A stretch of DNA of 64,000 nt from Marinobacter sp. F3R08 (GCF_018860425.1 NZ_JAHKPI010000025.1:714524-778523); one strand, 5' to 3'; positions 18,071-26,582 are shown, counted from the first letter of the stretch. The notes: generated from the letters alone by a model not told the origin. Numbers and translations: made by a program.

Positions 18071-19321
18071 ATGTCAGTGGAAAAAGTTAACACCTTAGTG
18101 ATCGGTGCAGGACAAGCGGGAATTGCTATGAGCGAACACCTGTCCCAGATGGACGTTCCCCACGTGGTACTTGAGCGCAGCCGGATCGCGGAACGCTGGC
18201 GCTCAGAGCGTTGGGATTCACTGGTAGCTAATGGCCCCGCCTGGCATGACCGTTTTCCCGGCCTGAAATTTGAAGGAGTGGATCCGGAGGCATTTCCCCC
18301 GAAAGAGCGTGTAGCGGATTACTTTGAAGACTATGCGAAAATGCTGAACGCTCCTGTTCGCACCGGCGTAAATGTCACAAAGGTTGTCCACAATGAGGGC
18401 CGCCCCGGCTTCACCGTAACCACCTCAGAAGGCATCTTCGAAGCCGACAATGTGGTGGCCGCCACTGGCCCGTTCCAGCGCCCCAGATATCCGGACATCA
18501 TTCCCGAGAGCAGCGGCATCCATCAGCTGCACTCATCCAGCTACAAAAACCCGGGACAACTGCCCGAAGGTGCTGTATTGGTCGTGGGAGCCGGCGCCTC
18601 CGGTACTCAGATCGCTGAAGAGTTGCGGCAATCAGGCAAGAAAGTCTACCTCTCGGTCGGTGAGCATTACCGCCCGCCCCGCTCTTACCGCGGCCGTGAC
18701 TATGTCTGGTGGCTCGGAGCCCTGGGCCTGTGGGATGAAGTCAAGATCACACCGAAAAAACAGCATGTGGCGTTTGCAGTCAGTGGCTACGAGGGTGGCC
18801 GTACCGTGGACTTCCGCCGACTGGCTCATATGGGTGTCAATCTTGTGGGAATCACCAAATCCTGGAACGAGGGCGTGCTCGAATTCCGAGAGGGTCTGAC
18901 TAAAAATATCGCCGACGGTGACGAGGCTTATTTTGATGTTCTGCGTGAGGCCGACGCCTACATCGAACAGAACGGGCTGTCCTTCCCCACCGAACCTGAA
19001 GCCTGGGAACTGCTGCCAGACCCGGACTGTCTCAAACAGCCGATCCTTAGTCTGGACGCCGAAGAAGCTGGTATCACCACCGTTTTGTGGGCAACAGGCT
19101 TCGAGTTTGATTACAGCTGGCTGCAGGTGAATGCGTTCGATGAAAACGGTCAGCCATTCCACAAACGTGGTATCAGCGCCGAAAGTGGCATCTACTTTCT
19201 CGGCCTGCCGAACTTGGTCAACCGCGCCTCCTCATTTATTTACGGCGTCTGGCATGACGCAAAATACATCGCTGACCACATCGTCATTCAAAACGGTTAC
19301 ATGAATTACAAGAAACCTTGA
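18071..19321 (+). CDS. Flavin-containing monooxygenase
   Basis: A 416-residue class B flavoprotein with the FAD fingerprint GAGQAG (residues 12-17), an ATGPF motif at 131-135 and the NADPH fingerprint VVGAGASG at 171-178. AGGA is placed 7 bases before the ATG. Such enzymes oxygenate amines, sulfides or indole-type substrates, or make auxin-like products (YUCCA group). The gene follows the ABC/deacylase operon by 277 bp and precedes a 2-hydroxyacid oxidase, so amine N-oxygenation in the same pathway is plausible. The diagnostic FMO/BVMO fingerprint was not recognised clearly, so the reaction type stays open. Confidence 0.88.
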   Translation: MSVEKVNTLVIGAGQAGIAMSEHLSQMDVPHVVLERSRIAERWRSERWDSLVANGPAWHDRFPGLKFEGVDPEAFPPKERVADYFEDYAKMLNAPVRTGVNVTKVVHNEGRPGFTVTTSEGIFEADNVVAATGPFQRPRYPDIIPESSGIHQLHSSSYKNPGQLPEGAVLVVGAGASGTQIAEELRQSGKKVYLSVGEHYRPPRSYRGRDYVWWLGALGLWDEVKITPKKQHVAFAVSGYEGGRTVDFRRLAHMGVNLVGITKSWNEGVLEFREGLTKNIADGDEAYFDVLREADAYIEQNGLSFPTEPEAWELLPDPDCLKQPILSLDAEEAGITTVLWATGFEFDYSWLQVNAFDENGQPFHKRGISAESGIYFLGLPNLVNRASSFIYGVWHDAKYIADHIVIQNGYMNYKKP

Positions 19322-19425
19322 GCTCCCACTAAAGACGATTGCACCAGCCCGTCAAACACAAGCCGCTGTATCCTCATGGTTTAGCGGCTTGTCCTTATCC
19401 ACGCTTCAAAAGGCAGCGCCAATCT

Positions 19426-20586
19426 ATGGCTGAGATCACCTGTATAGAAGACCTGCGAGTGCTGGCGAAAAAGCGCGTGCCACGCATGTTCTACGACTAT
19501 GTCGATGGTGGTTCCTGGACCGAATCCACTTACCGTGCCAACGAGACGGATTTTCAACACATCAGGTTTAGGCAACGCGTGGCTTGCGACATCACCCGGC
19601 GCACGACCGAAACCACTATGCTTGGCCAACCGGTAGCCATGCCCGTTGCCATTGCACCAACCGGCCTGACCGGAATGCAGCATGCCGATGGCGAAATGCT
19701 GGCTGCACGGGCAGCAAAGACCTTTGGCATCCCCTTCACCCTCTCGACCATGAGCATCTGCTCCATCGAAGCAGTCTCTGCAGCAACGGGATTACACCCC
19801 TACTGGTTTCAGGTATACGTCACCCGGGATCGCAGCTTTACCGCCGACCTGATTGAGCGTGCCCGCCGTTCCCACTGCTCTGCGCTGATGGTTACCATGG
19901 ATTTACAAGTGTTCGGGCAACGGCACAAGGACATCAGGAACGGACTCTCCGTGCCACCAAAACCCACACTGGGCAACATCCTGAACATCGCCACTAAATC
20001 GCGCTGGTGTATCGGCATGCTGGGCACAAAAAATCGTCAGTTTGGTAATATCCTCGGGCATGCTAAAGGCGTCGACAGTATCTCCTCACTGGTGGACTGG
20101 ACCAAAGAGCAGTTTGATCCCACCCTGTCCTGGCAGGATGTGGAGTGGATCAAAAAACGCTGGGGCGGCAAGCTGATCGTCAAGGGCATTCTCGACCCCG
20201 AAGATGCCCGGCGGGCAGTTGAAGCCGGTGCCGATGCTATCGTAGTTTCCAACCATGGAGGCCGACAACTGGACGGTGCACCGTCCTCTATCACCGCATT
20301 ACCCGCTATTGTTGATGCGGTTGGCGGACAAGTGGAAGTTCACCTGGACGGAGGTATCCGCTCCGGCCAGGATGTTCTCAAGGCAACCGCACTGGGTGCC
20401 AAAGGCACCTTTATTGGCCGGGCCATGCTTTATGGGCTGGGCGCACAAGGCGAAAAGGGTGTCGCAAGGGCTCTGGATATCATCTACAACGAACTCGACT
20501 TGTCGATGGCGTTTTGCGGCAAAACAGACATCCGGGAAGTTGATCGAAACATTCTCTTCAAGGACAACCGGATATCGGCTTTTTAA
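19426..20586 (+). CDS. FMN-dependent alpha-hydroxy acid oxidase/dehydrogenase (LldD-like)
   Basis: The first ATG in the frame is at 19426, giving 386 residues; upstream there is only a TTG. It has the family TIM barrel, with MPVAIAPTGL near residue 72, Lys253 in IVKGI, and the catalytic His277 and Arg280 in VSNHGGRQLDG. These enzymes oxidise L-2-hydroxyacids such as lactate, glycolate or mandelate to 2-oxoacids, passing electrons to quinone or oxygen. The GhrA-like reductase and RidA nearby handle related 2-oxo and imine chemistry. The gene lies 105 bp behind the monooxygenase and probably shares its transcript. Confidence 0.9.
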   Translation: MAEITCIEDLRVLAKKRVPRMFYDYVDGGSWTESTYRANETDFQHIRFRQRVACDITRRTTETTMLGQPVAMPVAIAPTGLTGMQHADGEMLAARAAKTFGIPFTLSTMSICSIEAVSAATGLHPYWFQVYVTRDRSFTADLIERARRSHCSALMVTMDLQVFGQRHKDIRNGLSVPPKPTLGNILNIATKSRWCIGMLGTKNRQFGNILGHAKGVDSISSLVDWTKEQFDPTLSWQDVEWIKKRWGGKLIVKGILDPEDARRAVEAGADAIVVSNHGGRQLDGAPSSITALPAIVDAVGGQVEVHLDGGIRSGQDVLKATALGAKGTFIGRAMLYGLGAQGEKGVARALDIIYNELDLSMAFCGKTDIREVDRNILFKDNRISAF

Positions 20587-20649
20587 GCGTATCAGTGCGG
20601 ATTGTTATATTTTTGGAGCAACTTTGTTACTGGTGCCCGGTCGCAGCAT

Positions 20650-20700
20650 ATTGATGCTCGGGGAGCTGTGAAGCTCAATATTCGCTATTAGATCAAGGGG
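20650..20700. repeat. Family C repeat, copy 1 (globin 3'-end-like)
   Basis: Bases 20650-20680 match 29592-29622 with one mismatch, and the similarity continues more weakly through GATCAA. The unit includes a GAGCT-GTGA-AGCTC hairpin. At 29.6 kb the same segment covers the stop codon and downstream hairpin of the globin gene. This copy therefore looks like the leftover 3' end of a similar gene. Confidence 0.6.
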
Positions 20701-20812
20701 TTATGCCCCATATCCAAGGACGATTATAAAACGGCTGTGGAGTTCCTCTCGTGGGGCCGTAAAAAGGTCCGCGTTCCGATGGAAGCGTAGATTTTTAAAA
20801 GGGGATTACTTA

Positions 20813-20885
20813 TGTTTGCTTTTGTTTACGACTGGAGGAGCCTGATCGAACCCCGAGGGTCGAGGGTGATCATCGACCCGAGCCG
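20813..20885 (+). repeat. Family A dispersed repeat, copy 2 (long form)
   Basis: Core TGTTTGCTTTTGTTTA at 20813-20828, then about 55 bases shared with copy 5 at 30.45 kb (ACGACTGGAGGAGCCTGATC and so on, to CATCGACC). The far edge of this shared block is exactly where the SDR gene fragment begins. Confidence 0.75.
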
Positions 20886-21076
20886 GTAGCGTCTGCGGCC
20901 TCCACATGACCGCTGGATTCGGCGACCGTAGCAAGTGCCTTATCAATTTTGGCCTGATCACGTCCGACAATTGTAATCGTAGCACCGGATGCAGCTAGCC
21001 CAGAGGCAATTGCCAGACCAATGCCAGTCGTGGAACCCGTGACCAACACCCGCTTGCCTGAAAGTTCAATTTGCAT
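20870..21076 (-). pseudogene. Short-chain dehydrogenase, N-terminal fragment cut by family A repeat
   Basis: From an ATG at 21076 (GAGGA 9 bases upstream) the frame encodes a clear SDR start, MQIELSGKRVLVTGSTTGIG, with the TGxxxGIG nucleotide-binding motif. It stops after only 68 residues, against about 250 for the family, at the edge of family A repeat copy 2. The catalytic Ser-Tyr-Lys part is missing. The next gene upstream on this strand (DODA-like) is intact, so the SDR was probably the last gene of that operon before the deletion or insertion. Confidence 0.8.
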
Positions 21077-21123
21077 TATCCAATTCCTCGTGACGTTAAG
21101 TAGAGCCTCGATGACAGTTCGCT

Positions 21124-21945
21124 TCACCCAAACCGAAAGGCTGAGAGCTGTGTTTTCATAACTCGTTCTGAGTAAACTTGGATCCCAGGGGCTTCATTAG
21201 CGGCACCAGCAACAACCATTAACGGAATCAGATGCTCTTCCTCTCCGCTGGGATGACACTCCAATGCATGAGGAGCAAGCGTCCAGTCTTGCAAGCGCTG
21301 GAATTTCTTATCCGCTTCTAACTTGACCGTTTCCTTCAACCAGGCATCGAACCGCTCAGAGGCTGCGGTAGACCGTTCATCGCCGTACCCGGACATGTTG
21401 TGGAAGCTCATTCCGCTACCAATGATCAACACATTTTCTTCGCGGAGCGGGGACAACGCCTTGCCGGCCTCCAAGTGCGCAGCCGGAGACAGCCCATGCC
21501 TGAGTGAAAGCTGTATAACAGGAATATCTCCCTTAGGAAACATCAGCTTCAGTGGAATAAACATGCCGTGGTCAAATCCTCGCTCTGCCGTCTGATGAGC
21601 CTCCAGGCCGGCATCATGCAGTAGATCACTTACACGCTGAGCCAATGCAGACGAGCCTTTAGCAACGTATTTCAACTGGTAGGTATGCTCCGGAAACCCG
21701 TAATAGTCATAGATCAAGCCCGGTTGCTCCGCTGCCGTTACGCTGAACTTCGGTGCCTGCCAGTGAGCCGAAATCAGGACAATCGCTGTCGGCCGCTGCG
21801 GGAGAGAAGTCTCTATGCTGCGAAGAAAACTTTCCATGCCATGCCAAGTGCCGAGGGGATTCCAGTCCATAAAGAAGCAAGGGCCCGCTCCATGGGGGAT
21901 AAAAAATACGGGTTGAACGCTCTTGGTACTTTTACATCCCGACAC
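21124..21945 (-). CDS. Class III extradiol dioxygenase, DODA/YgiD-like
   Basis: A 273-residue LigB-type protein. Metal-site and catalytic His candidates are His18 (IPHGAGP), His61 (SAHW), the His in FDHGMF and the one in ECHPSGEEEHL. Length and pattern match the 4,5-DOPA extradiol dioxygenase family. Members cleave catechols, although the bacterial cellular role is often unclear. It lies in a minus-strand group with a siderophore-interacting protein and cytochrome b561 and upstream of the truncated SDR. All face away from the LysR gene at 23402, which probably controls them. Confidence 0.9.
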   Translation of the reverse strand: MSGCKSTKSVQPVFFIPHGAGPCFFMDWNPLGTWHGMESFLRSIETSLPQRPTAIVLISAHWQAPKFSVTAAEQPGLIYDYYGFPEHTYQLKYVAKGSSALAQRVSDLLHDAGLEAHQTAERGFDHGMFIPLKLMFPKGDIPVIQLSLRHGLSPAAHLEAGKALSPLREENVLIIGSGMSFHNMSGYGDERSTAASERFDAWLKETVKLEADKKFQRLQDWTLAPHALECHPSGEEEHLIPLMVVAGAANEAPGIQVYSERVMKTQLSAFRFG

Positions 21946-21980
21946 GGGTTATCCTCTTTGAATCTTGATAACGCATTGGA

Positions 21981-22733
21981 TTAACGTGAAGCTGCAGATT
22001 CTTGGCTATCACTTTGTTTTGCTTTCTTATGACCATCTTCCGTCTGGCCGATCTTCCAATAGCTGGACACATAGAATTGGGCTTTCGGCACATCAAAAAC
22101 CCGGCGAAAATACTGCCTTAAGGCACGCATAGAGCCGAATTCGCAGGCTGCCCATACCGAAGGTGTGCCCGGCATAACAGCCAAAGACTGCACTTTCTCC
22201 AACAGAGGACGGCCCTCAAGGCATGGTTTTGGATTAATGACCCAGTGAACTTCCAGTCCAGGCGGATGCTTCAGAGTCTGAATGTCGGCCTTCTCTCGAA
22301 CTTCGATCACCGCGTAACCACGAGCATCGTCGGGAAGTTGTTCCAGATTGACGGTGAGGGCCGGAAGTGCCGTCATGTCAGCTGCCAATAGGAGCCAGTC
22401 GCCGTCCTGACTGATCAGCTTCCGCGCGCCGGGGCCTGCCACCAGAATCCTGTCCCCGGGCTCAGCTTCACTGGCCCAGGCCGAAGCCGGACCATGCTCT
22501 TCATGCATAACAAAATCGACGTCGATTTCCTCGGAACGCTGAGAGCGGATAGTGTAGGTACGCATCAAGGGGCGAGCGTCACCGCCTTGAGGAAACAGCA
22601 GTTTGATATAGGCACTCTCTTGCCCCTGTGGAAAATCCTCCAGCCCATCGCCGCCGAGGGTGATTCGGAGCATGTTTTTCGTCACCCACGAACGCTTTTT
22701 TACTTGAAGCTCTCTCGCCTGGGGTTTAGCCAA
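21981..22733 (-). CDS. Siderophore-interacting protein (flavin ferric reductase, ViuB family)
   Basis: A 250-residue protein of the SIP family. The N-terminal FAD-binding barrel has RTYTIR and DFVMHEEHGPASAWA, the family landmark after the flavin site. The C-terminal domain ends with the YVSSYWKIGQTEDGH pattern. SIPs reduce ferric siderophores in the cytosol with NADPH and release the iron. Here the gene is grouped with cytochrome b561 and a DODA-like enzyme rather than with siderophore uptake genes, so a redox role beyond iron is possible. The tail after the SIP domain is rich in Lys, Gln and Ser. Confidence 0.9.
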   Translation of the reverse strand: MAKPQARELQVKKRSWVTKNMLRITLGGDGLEDFPQGQESAYIKLLFPQGGDARPLMRTYTIRSQRSEEIDVDFVMHEEHGPASAWASEAEPGDRILVAGPGARKLISQDGDWLLLAADMTALPALTVNLEQLPDDARGYAVIEVREKADIQTLKHPPGLEVHWVINPKPCLEGRPLLEKVQSLAVMPGTPSVWAACEFGSMRALRQYFRRVFDVPKAQFYVSSYWKIGQTEDGHKKAKQSDSQESAASR

Positions 22734-22757
22734 ACCGTTATCTCCTCATTGATCAGG

Positions 22758-23279
22758 TCACATCATGCGCTTCAGGGTATCGTCGCCCTTCAAAAAGTGA
22801 TGACCCAGTGCCATGACAACGTGGCCTACAATCAGCGCTGAAAGAAGCCAGGCCAATGGAGAGTGCAACCGGCCAAGGGCTTTTGCCCAGTCCAGTCCAT
22901 CACCTCTGGAAAAAACTTCGATGCCAAAGGCTGTCACCCCATAGCCCCCACCGAGCATCACCAACATGCCGGTAACAGGCATCAACAAAAGGGCCAGATA
23001 CAACAATCCATGGCCCGCCTTGACCAGCCTTGCCATAGATGCGCTTGGTTCAGGTCTCCGAGCGCTCTGACGAATCGCCCAGAACAGGCGCACGACAATG
23101 AGCACCAGTAGCAAAGTTCCGATCGATATGTGCCACGGAACCAGCGTTTGCCCGATCCAGTGCTCGCCATCAGAAAAGCGATCCCCGAACTTTAGAACTT
23201 GCCAGACCACGAGTAACGCCATAGACCAGTGCAGAAATCTGCTAATGGTTCCATATCGAGTTTTGCTGTCTTTAATCAT
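22758..23279 (-). CDS. Cytochrome b561
   Basis: From the internal ATG at 23279 (MIKDSKTRYGTISRFLHWSM) the protein has 173 residues, the usual length for bacterial cytochrome b561. It has four transmembrane helices and conserved His residues for two haems: in FLHWS of helix 1, PWHISIG of helix 2, and HSPLAW and GHHF near the C terminus. It would shuttle electrons between quinol and a membrane or periplasmic acceptor. No strong Shine-Dalgarno is seen, so the start is chosen by family length. It is probably co-transcribed with the SIP gene 24 bp downstream. Confidence 0.9.
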   Translation of the reverse strand: MIKDSKTRYGTISRFLHWSMALLVVWQVLKFGDRFSDGEHWIGQTLVPWHISIGTLLLVLIVVRLFWAIRQSARRPEPSASMARLVKAGHGLLYLALLLMPVTGMLVMLGGGYGVTAFGIEVFSRGDGLDWAKALGRLHSPLAWLLSALIVGHVVMALGHHFLKGDDTLKRMM

Positions 23280-23401
23280 CAATCTTTTTCGTCCCGGAAA
23301 AGTGGTAAGTCGTTTAAGGTGCAAAATTATAGCTCCCACCTAAATGTCTCAGAACCGGCTATAATCACAGCAGAGCTTTAACTGAGAGTAGGAAGTAAAC
23401 A

Positions 23402-24307
23402 TTGGACCGGTATACCAGTATGCGCGTTTTTGTCCAGGCGGCCTCTCGCGGCAGTTTGTCGGCTGCGGGACGGACGCTAGGAATATCTCCGGCTATGGCG
23501 ACCAAACATGTCGATGCCCTTGAAGCGAGATTTGGAGTCAAGCTGCTCCATCGGACAACCAGAGGGCTGTCCCTTACCGATCCTGGGAGAGAATATCTGG
23601 AAGGATGCCAGCGTATCCTTCAGGATCTGGACGAAGTGGAATCTGACATCTCCGCCCAGCGGCAAGAAGCAAAGGGGCGTTTGCGGGTTAATGTTCCGCT
23701 CTCCTTCGGGCTTCGGTTCATTGCTCCACTGATCCCCGGGTTTACCGAGCGCTACCCGATGGTGGACGTTGAGCTGGGACTGAGTGATTCGCGGCAGAAT
23801 CTACTTGATGGTAGCTGGGACCTGATTTTCCGCGTGGGCTATCTGGCGGACAGCGATCTCAGGGCGCGGCGCCTAGGAGATACTCCCATGAAAGTCTGTG
23901 CCTCTCCAACTTACCTCGCCAAGCACGGCGCACCTCAACGCGTGTCTGATTTATCCAGCCACAACTGCCTGAGTTATACCCTGTCTCCGTTCCAGAGCAA
24001 GGGTTTCTGGGCGTTTGGTCACCATGGCGAAATAGAGGTTCCAGTAAAGGGCAACCTCAGAGCCGACAATGGCGATGCCTTGATGGCGGCCGCCATTCGG
24101 GGCCAGGGCATTATTTATCAACCCGAGTTCATCGTGGCAGATGCCTTGGCCAACGGCGAACTGATATCCCTGAGCCTGGACCACCCACCTCTGGAGCCCG
24201 GCGGGCTATACGTGCTGTTCTCACCAGATCGGCGGTTACCCCTTAAAGTCCGGGCAATGATTGATTATTTGGTGGAGGTTTTTTCTGCAGAAATTCAAAG
24301 AAAATGA
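23402..24307 (+). CDS. LysR-family regulator of the DODA/SIP/b561 group
   Basis: A 301-residue LysR protein starting at TTG, supported by AGGAAG 9 bases upstream and by the normal family N terminus (MDRYTSMRVFVQAASRGSLS). The helix-turn-helix is at about residues 2-60, followed by the periplasmic-binding-like effector domain. It belongs to the common subgroup whose members end near SLDHPPLEPGGLYVLFS. It is divergent from cytochrome b561 with about 120 bp between starts, the classic position for control of the neighbouring operon and itself. Confidence 0.92.
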   Translation: MDRYTSMRVFVQAASRGSLSAAGRTLGISPAMATKHVDALEARFGVKLLHRTTRGLSLTDPGREYLEGCQRILQDLDEVESDISAQRQEAKGRLRVNVPLSFGLRFIAPLIPGFTERYPMVDVELGLSDSRQNLLDGSWDLIFRVGYLADSDLRARRLGDTPMKVCASPTYLAKHGAPQRVSDLSSHNCLSYTLSPFQSKGFWAFGHHGEIEVPVKGNLRADNGDALMAAAIRGQGIIYQPEFIVADALANGELISLSLDHPPLEPGGLYVLFSPDRRLPLKVRAMIDYLVEVFSAEIQRK

Positions 24308-24482
24308 ACTAAGACAGTCTCGCTGCGTTTGCGACTTCGATTAAGGAGTTACCAGCGTGGACAGATAAGCATTCAATTTGAGGCGATATATCCGAGGATT
24401 CCTCGACCCTCAACCAACTTATTGTCCAACGGATTGGGTCCGCCTCAGGCTTGAAGGCTTCGGAGCAAAGCCCTGACTCGAA

Positions 24483-24538
24483 CGTCCGCTTTTGTTTAGG
24501 AGTTCGAGGAGCCCGGCCTGGTCGCAAAGCGAACATTC
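24483..24538 (+). repeat. Family A dispersed repeat, copy 3 (adjacent to attC)
   Basis: Core CGTCCGCTTTTGTTTA at 24483-24498, and inverted arm AAAGCGAACATTC at 24526-24538. It ends 9 bases before the edge of the attC at 24546, the same arrangement as at copy 1. The preceding AAGCCCTGACTCG is also found just before copy 6. Confidence 0.8.
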
Positions 24539-24545
24539 AGAATCG

Positions 24546-24632
24546 GGGATAACGCTTGCAGCATGCGCGCCCACGGAATGGAGCCATAGGCGCAATGTAG
24601 TGGGCGTCGCCGTGCCTGCACTGGTTATGCCC
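24546..24632 (-). other. Integron attC site of the 186-aa cassette
   Basis: On the minus strand the site opens GGGCATAACCAGTGCAGGCA three bases after the cassette stop codon, and closes GCATGCTGCAAGCGTTATCC. The arms pair as TAAC-N3-TGCAG with CTGCA-N3-GTTA, the usual attC symmetry, and the middle contains a further imperfect stem. It has the GTTAT-type core at the crossover end. Confidence 0.75.
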
Positions 24633-24634
24633 AG

Positions 24635-25195
24635 TCAAAGTGATTTCCCGAATTCTGTCGCAACTTTGAAGCCGGACTGATCGACACAGTATTGCAGGCG
24701 GCCAAGCAAAACCTGAATTCGAGTCAATTCTTTCGATTGTTCTCTCACGTACGAAGCGGTGTAACCACGCACTTCTGTACCTGCACCAGAATTCTGCTTG
24801 GCTCTGTAGCGCACTGTTGCTGCGTGAAGCTCTTTGTCGTCAGCAGCGGCTGAGGTGCCAAGGCTCCAGGAGCAATGCAATAGGACATTCCTTATTTCCG
24901 TCATGCTCTTGATATCACTGAGGAGCACCTTTACAGCCTTTTTATCATTCGCGTCTTGATTTGGGAGCTCACAAAATAGCGCACCCAAGAGTATTTGGAG
25001 TTCTGCCGCTGCCTTATCTCCAACCAACACCTGCTCCATTCGTTGGTTTGATAGCCCTTGGTCTCTCAGCATGAACATAATGATGTAGCGCATAGCGTCA
25101 CAGACGCGTTCGAAAGTCAGTACAAACCGCCCAAGCTCCGTTATGAATTCTTCGGCTTGCTTCTGGTGTTCATCATCTGCGTATTCATTGAACAT
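24635..25195 (-). CDS. Integron cassette protein with a HEPN-like Rx4H motif
   Basis: A 186-residue all-helical protein I cannot place in a named family. Residues 102-107 read RNVLLH inside EIRNVLLHCSW. This fits the R-N-x3-H signature of HEPN ribonucleases found in toxins and abortive-infection proteins. The gene is bounded by attC sites on both sides (25212-25276 and 24546-24632), so it is a typical single-gene integron cassette. It has no clear promoter of its own. Because HEPN motifs are short, the assignment needs structural support. A toxin or anti-phage role is inference from the motif and the cassette setting. Confidence 0.75.
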   Translation of the reverse strand: MFNEYADDEHQKQAEEFITELGRFVLTFERVCDAMRYIIMFMLRDQGLSNQRMEQVLVGDKAAAELQILLGALFCELPNQDANDKKAVKVLLSDIKSMTEIRNVLLHCSWSLGTSAAADDKELHAATVRYRAKQNSGAGTEVRGYTASYVREQSKELTRIQVLLGRLQYCVDQSGFKVATEFGKSL

Positions 25196-25211
25196 TGGAC
25201 AGATCTCTCAA

Positions 25212-25276
25212 GGCATAACGCCCGCGTAATAGGCGGGAGCTTGCGAGCGTCCTGATTGACGCGATTGTTATAAGCC
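25212..25276 (-). other. Integron attC site of the 227-aa cassette
   Basis: On the minus strand it runs from GGCTTATAACAATCGCGTCA to GCGGGCGTTATGCC, 65 bases, with arms TAACAATCGCGTCAATCAGGA and CGCCTATTACGCGGGCGTTA. The form resembles Vibrio-type repeats (TATAACAA...GCGGGCGTTA). The stop codon TAA of the 227-aa gene lies inside the first core, as is usual for cassettes. Confidence 0.85.
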
Positions 25277-25951
25277 AGAATCAACCGTTTCAATTGTTGA
25301 ATCGATTTCATTGGCTAGATTAGTCACATGTTCTAGTAAATTTACGATGGATTCCGCAGAAATATCTACTTTATTCCCGTCTTTATCATAGCCTGCACGA
25401 TGCACACAATGGTGGCGAGTTTCCACCGCTTTGAACAACCATGATAGATCTGAAAATTTATGACCTAAAACAGATTCATACATAGGCTTTATTTTCTTAA
25501 TATCATGAAATATCAAACCTTTAAGGTAGCTTGCCACAGTTACTTTTAATGCATCTTTTTCTTGATATATTTCACGCAACGTGAATTTTCGTTTAGAGAA
25601 TTCAGGATCTGTTTCGACTAGCTTTCTAGTGAGCACTTCAGAGTTACAAACCTGATGAATAAACACACCCGCCAAATAAGCTTCTATTGTAGAAACCACA
25701 TGGGCATGAACCATGACCAAGAAGCTAAACTTTGCCTTTTCCGGAGGCTCTAACTCTAGAATAAGATCAACACTATCAAGCTGCTCAATTAACAATTGAT
25801 AGTGTTTCTTATTCTCGTTTTCTTCATACCATTCGTAGTCATATTGATCGAGGCTAGTCTCTCTCGAAACATCATCAATTAAATCATCGATAAACTCTGG
25901 ATCGTTCGGGCTTCTACCGTACCTTTCACATAAATCTTGATAATCACTCAT
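25268..25951 (-). CDS. Integron cassette protein with a HEPN-like RHxxxH motif
   Basis: A 227-residue protein, visibly more AT-rich than its surroundings. Residues 179-184 read RHHCVH within VETRHHCVHRAGYDKDGN. This Rx4H pattern with a following HRxGxDxxG is typical of HEPN-like domains in apparent toxin or defence proteins. The N-terminal 70 residues are strongly acidic and the rest is mainly helical. The stop codon lies in the attC at 25212-25276. A core-like sequence (GTTATAAGCC on this strand, 25974-25983) lies 23 bp upstream of the start, so the gene is a complete cassette. Two HEPN-like cassettes in tandem is notable. Confidence 0.78.
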   Translation of the reverse strand: MSDYQDLCERYGRSPNDPEFIDDLIDDVSRETSLDQYDYEWYEENENKKHYQLLIEQLDSVDLILELEPPEKAKFSFLVMVHAHVVSTIEAYLAGVFIHQVCNSEVLTRKLVETDPEFSKRKFTLREIYQEKDALKVTVASYLKGLIFHDIKKIKPMYESVLGHKFSDLSWLFKAVETRHHCVHRAGYDKDGNKVDISAESIVNLLEHVTNLANEIDSTIETVDSGL

Positions 25952-26428
25952 TGATAACTCTCAACTTAGTAGAGGCTTATAACAGCTTATGAGTTTGCAT
26001 TCTTATTAAACCCCAACACCATCACCCCGTCCAACACTGCTTCAAAACCCGAATAAGCGCGATTTTTCAGAGCATTACTTTTCTATCCCAGAGGATTTTC
26101 GAGATCCTGATCTTGTGAAAAGAGTGCACGCGGGATATTTGTGCACGTTTTTGCAATTTAAATCCAGAGGGACAGAATTTCCCCATGCCGAAACAGATAC
26201 CTACAGTAATGCTTCGTGAAAAGTGTGCAGAGACGTGCACACTAAACCGCAGAACTTTTGGCGCGCTTTTGAGTGTTTTTCATTATACCCCCACTATAGC
26301 GACAGGCCGTATCGCCACCGAGATTCACCGGCCGCAATCGGGTCGATCGAACGTTTCTGAATTTTGGAAATCGTGGTATCAGAGAGGCGCTGGAGGAAAA
26401 AAGGGGCGGAAATGGGTGATTCTTGAAT

Positions 26429-26444
26429 GTCCGCTTTTGTTTAG
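26429..26444 (+). repeat. Family A dispersed repeat, copy 4
   Basis: Core TGTCCGCTTTTGTTTA, followed directly by a GTTTAGCTC/GAGCTA(CCC)AAAC inverted repeat. Upstream GGGGCGGA can pair with TCCGC of the core. Confidence 0.75.
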
Positions 26445-26525
26445 CTCCGCTCATTCGCGAGCTACCCAAACACAATGCGAAACTGCTGCCCCACTCTCCC
26501 GCTGATTAACCATTATTAAGCTTCT

Positions 26526-26550
26526 TGAGGTTCGAATCCTCAACTGTCCA
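26526..26550 (+). other. tRNA T-arm-like fragment, possible attachment-site scar
   Basis: TGAGG-TTCGAAT-CCTCA is a perfect 5-bp stem with the canonical seven-base T-loop and contains the B-box GGTTCGAATCC. ACTGTCCA follows, like the 3' acceptor strand and discriminator. No D-arm or anticodon arm precedes it, so only a 3' tRNA end is present. Such ends are left at the junctions of islands that integrate in tRNA genes. Confidence 0.4.
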
Positions 26551-26582
26551 GGGCAACACTACCAGAACGGGCTGATACGCCA

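Noticed and set aside
26185..26505. 106-aa plus-strand open frame
   Set aside because: It runs through repeat copy 4, has no ribosome site or family resemblance, and its composition looks non-coding.
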